Shown here piece after piece: positions 6,786-8,296 of a stretch of DNA of 8,296 nt. Position 1 is the stretch's first letter. Every line of letters starts with the position of its first letter. The position numbers and the translations under genes are program-made. The stretch comes from an uncultured Bilophila sp. (GTDB lineage: Bacteria; Desulfobacterota; Desulfovibrionia; Desulfovibrionales; Desulfovibrionaceae). The stretch lies in contig CABKMN010000101.1 of assembly GCA_902373525.1 (NCBI GenBank), forward strand, positions 1-8,296, given 5' to 3'. The notes under the pieces are model-generated. The model did not search any database. It was not told the origin of the DNA and worked only from the letters and a program-made list of their open reading frames with translations.

Positions 6786-6863
6786 GCCGCCGCATGCGCG
6801 TTTTTCCGAGTATGGGCCGGCGTATGCTTCACGACGCCGGGGTATGCACGCCGTATGTACGGC
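6786..6863. promoter_or_regulatory. Phased near-identical 12-mers and a palindrome upstream of the protease gene
   Basis: Three related 12-mers fit GCCGSSGYATGC: GCCGCCGCATGC at 6786-6797, GCCGGCGTATGC at 6816-6827 and GCCGGGGTATGC at 6836-6847. Their starts are 30 and 20 bases apart, multiples of a helical turn. Next to them, GCCGTA (6850-6855) and TACGGC (6858-6863) form a 14-base palindrome. They occupy the gap between the lipoprotein gene and the protease gene, 64 or more bases upstream of the latter's start, where a regulator could bind. I could not place a convincing promoter here. Otherwise 6723-7008 holds only the hairpin at 6952-6996 and no gene I can support. Confidence 0.35.
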
Positions 6864-6951
6864 ATCCTTTCGGCTCCGTTCCCTCGCTGCACGGAAACCG
6901 CCGTGAGGGATTCGATACGGTCGAACGTCTTGAGGAGGAAAAAGAAGGTGT

Positions 6952-6996
6952 GGAAGGAGGCCTTCCCTTTTGTCCCGGGAAGAGACGCCTCCTTCC
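6952..6996 (-). terminator. Probable terminator or attenuator after the lipoprotein gene
   Basis: GGAAGGAGGC (6952-6961) pairs perfectly with GCCTCCTTCC (6987-6996). Inside it, CTTCCC (6962-6967) pairs with GGGAAG (6977-6982), leaving an AGAC bulge and a nine-base loop. The hairpin begins 12 bases after the lipoprotein stop on the minus strand. Its downstream side on that strand is pyrimidine-rich (ACACCTTCTTTTTCC) rather than a clean T run, so read-through into the protease gene is plausible. Confidence 0.6.
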
Positions 6997-7008
6997 TCCG
7001 ATTTCCTT

Positions 7009-7863
7009 TTACCCCTGCGCGAGCATGACCTTGTCCATCTGCAACTGGATTTCGTCGAGATCGGCCTTGACGGCGGTCAGTTGCTGCGTGGATTCCTTGT
7101 ATGAGCCGACGCCGTTGGAAAGATTCTGCAACTGGTCGCCGGTCTTTTTAGACGTCACATGCCGCGTGGCCTTGCCGGGTTTCTTCGACGTGCTGGCGAC
7201 GGTCTGCACCGGCGGCACGGGACGGCTGGCCTTGCGGGCTTCGGTGGTCAGGACCTGCCGGTATTCGGCTTCGCGCTTGTCGGCTTCGTTGAGCGTCTGT
7301 CCGAGGATGGAGGAGGCTTCCGCGAGGCCGCTCTTGATTTCCGCGTACCGGGCGTCGAGCTCGGCTCGGGTGATGCGCTTGGCCTTATAGTCGTTGAGGG
7401 CCGCCCGGAACCGGGCCGTATAGCAGTTGTAGGCCACCTGTCCGGCGGCGGTGACGCGGTTCAGGGAACCGATATCCGCATTGAGATCGCGGGCGTAGCT
7501 GGCGAGGCGGACGCGGCTGTCCTGTTCGTCGTTGTATTTGGCGACGAGGTAGCCCGCCCCGGCCCCGGCTCCCGCGCCGATGGCGGCCCCGGCGAGCGCG
7601 CCTTCGGCCTTGCCGGTCTGGCTCGCGCCGATGACGGCGCCGAGGACCGCGCCCACGGTGGTGCTCATGACCATCGTGGTATTGAAGCTCTTTTCGGCCT
7701 TCCGAAGATCGGCGATGGGCTGGTAACAGTCGGGATAATAATGCACGTCGGTCTGTTGCGCACCGTATTTGCTGGCGCAACCCGTTGCCAGCAGGCCGCA
7801 AAGGCATGCCATGACGACACAGTACAGCGCGCCGTGCCGGGCGCGTTCGGCGGTTCCCTTCAT
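7009..7863 (-). CDS. Glycine-zipper lipoprotein with coiled-coil segments
   Basis: A 284-residue protein with a lipoprotein signal (hydrophobic 11-27, lipobox LATGC, lipidated Cys29). Residues 66-106 form a glycine-zipper region: two hydrophobic Gly/Ala segments (about 66-80 and 88-106) separated by a polar turn, as in outer-membrane glycine-zipper lipoproteins that may insert or oligomerise. The rest is mostly helical and charged (110-210), followed by a Lys/Pro/Thr linker (211-240) and a C-terminal heptad-like helix (about 256-280). Cys46 and Cys147 could form a disulfide. The ATG at 7863 is chosen because it places the signal at the N-terminus and has GGAGA upstream. An open frame continues upstream but overlaps the preceding gene. 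The gene starts 28 bases after the 7892-8149 gene, so they probably share a transcript. A role in the envelope, as a partner or anchor for the two membrane proteins downstream, is inferred from context only. Confidence 0.88.
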   Translation of the reverse strand: MKGTAERARHGALYCVVMACLCGLLATGCASKYGAQQTDVHYYPDCYQPIADLRKAEKSFNTTMVMSTTVGAVLGAVIGASQTGKAEGALAGAAIGAGAGAGAGYLVAKYNDEQDSRVRLASYARDLNADIGSLNRVTAAGQVAYNCYTARFRAALNDYKAKRITRAELDARYAEIKSGLAEASSILGQTLNEADKREAEYRQVLTTEARKASRPVPPVQTVASTSKKPGKATRHVTSKKTGDQLQNLSNGVGSYKESTQQLTAVKADLDEIQLQMDKVMLAQG

Positions 7864-7891
7864 GCCTGTCTCTCCGTAGTTGGCGGTTGCG

Positions 7892-8149
7892 TCAGTTGTC
7901 TTCGATGGTCCGGTGCCCGAAGTATTCGTTGCCCTCGCGGGTGAGCCGGATGTCGCTGGAGACATGATCCGTCACTCGGCAATAGCCGAAGTTCAGCCAC
8001 TCGTCCACGACGTCGTTGAGCGTAAACCGGGAAAACCCGGCCTGTTCCGCCTCGTCGAGCAGTTTGGGGAAAACGCCGGGCGGAAGCGGTTTCGGCGCGT
8101 TGCGGAGCGCCTTCCTGAGCCATGATTCGGCAGACTGTCGTTCGTCCAC
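7892..8149 (-). CDS. Small protein of possible winged-helix type
   Basis: An 85-residue soluble protein with no signal or membrane segment. Helix-forming residues 5-17 and 28-37 are followed by FTLNDVVDEWLNFGYCRV (42-59) and then a strand-turn-strand around SSDIRLTREGNEYF (64-77). A helix, a leu/phe-gly-tyr turn and a hairpin ending in LTREG-x-x-YF is how many small winged-helix proteins finish, so a DNA-binding or protein-binding winged helix is possible. I do not recognise the family. It starts with GTG at 8149, supported by AAAGGA about eight bases upstream, and a candidate promoter lies at 8195-8223. As the first gene ahead of the lipoprotein gene it could be an autoregulator of the cluster, but nothing in the sequence shows that. 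Confidence 0.75.
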   Translation of the reverse strand: MDERQSAESWLRKALRNAPKPLPPGVFPKLLDEAEQAGFSRFTLNDVVDEWLNFGYCRVTDHVSSDIRLTREGNEYFGHRTIEDN

Positions 8150-8162
8150 GGTCCTGTCCTTT

Positions 8163-8177
8163 CCGGGCGCGGCCCGG
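8163..8177 (-). other. GC hairpin in the 5' leader of the 8149 gene
   Basis: CCGGGC (8163-8168) pairs perfectly with GCCCGG (8172-8177) around a GCG loop, directly next to the ribosome site region of the GTG-start gene. If transcribed from the promoter proposed at 8195-8223, this stem would lie in the short leader and might lower or adjust translation. In GC-rich DNA a six-pair stem can also arise by chance. Confidence 0.35.
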
Positions 8178-8194
8178 CCTGTTGCTGTCGCCCG

Positions 8195-8223
8195 ATCGTA
8201 TGCCGTTTCGCGTGGCTCGGCAA
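8195..8223 (-). promoter_or_regulatory. Candidate promoter for the four-gene minus-strand cluster
   Basis: Read on the minus strand, TTGCCG (8218-8223) and TACGAT (8195-8200) are separated by exactly 17 bases. Each matches the sigma-70 consensus at four of six positions. Transcription would begin near 8188, giving a leader of about 40 bases before the GTG start. It is the only good promoter match I found ahead of this cluster, and it lies just inside the palindromic repeat at the right edge. Confidence 0.45.
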
Positions 8224-8268
8224 CGGGATGGGGGCTGTCGGAGAGGCGGGAGCTGTGGGGGAAGGGAG

Positions 8269-8296
8269 GAGGAAACTTTCTGTAGAAAGTTTCCTC
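8269..8296. repeat. Palindromic repeat copy 2, cut by the window edge
   Basis: GAGGAAACTTTCT (8269-8281) is perfectly complementary to 8284-8296 around a GT loop. The core AGGAAACTTTCT with its complement is the same as in the copy at 1-50; the purine-rich outer arm (here GGGGGAAGGGA, ending at 8267) differs in detail. The right outer arm would lie past 8296. By position it could end the transcript of a gene beyond the window or insulate the cluster promoter. Confidence 0.75.

Noticed and set aside
1..8296. A composite mobile element bounded by the two palindromes
   Set aside because: There is no transposase, no target duplication can be seen, and the interval includes the housekeeping gene glmS; a dispersed terminator family fits better.

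Overview
The window looks like chromosomal DNA from a GC-rich Gram-negative bacterium. The codon use, the lipoprotein and Sec signals, and the style of the glmS product suggest a relative of Desulfovibrio or Bilophila (Desulfovibrionaceae). That placement is an inference from general appearance; nothing in the window proves it. I see no rRNA, tRNA, CRISPR array, transposase or integrase.

Layout, left to right. Positions 1-50 hold a perfect 24-bp-arm palindrome that looks like a terminator. A minus-strand pair follows: glmS (571-2394, glucosamine-6-phosphate synthase) and, downstream of it, a DUF302 protein (69-473). Diverging from glmS on the plus strand are two small envelope genes: an 84-residue lipoprotein (2658-2912) behind a leader with competing inverted repeats, and a secreted Pro/His/Lys/Arg-rich peptide (3042-3338). 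A hairpin at 3344-3376 with T runs in both directions closes this group and the convergent cluster to its right.

Positions 3525-8149 are a minus-strand cluster of four genes that seems devoted to the cell envelope. In transcription order they are: a small GTG-start protein of possible winged-helix type (7892-8149), a glycine-zipper lipoprotein (7009-7863), a single-pass membrane protein ending in a trypsin-like serine protease domain (4980-6722), and a second single-pass membrane protein ending in a Cys-containing domain (3525-4970). The last two share a cytoplasmic N-terminal domain with an AEP...WY motif and a PVLVxWG motif, so they are paralogues with different periplasmic payloads. From memory, this N-domain and the C-terminal domain of the 3525-4970 product resemble the enterobacterial SrfA family. 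No SrfB or SrfC partner lies in the window.

A second copy of the palindrome core lies at 8269-8296 and runs off the right edge, so the window is bracketed by two members of one palindromic repeat family. The points most worth following up are the paralogous membrane pair with its SrfA-like domain fused to a protease, the bracketing palindromes, the two-way leader at 2577-2642, and a phased set of 12-mers upstream of the protease gene.
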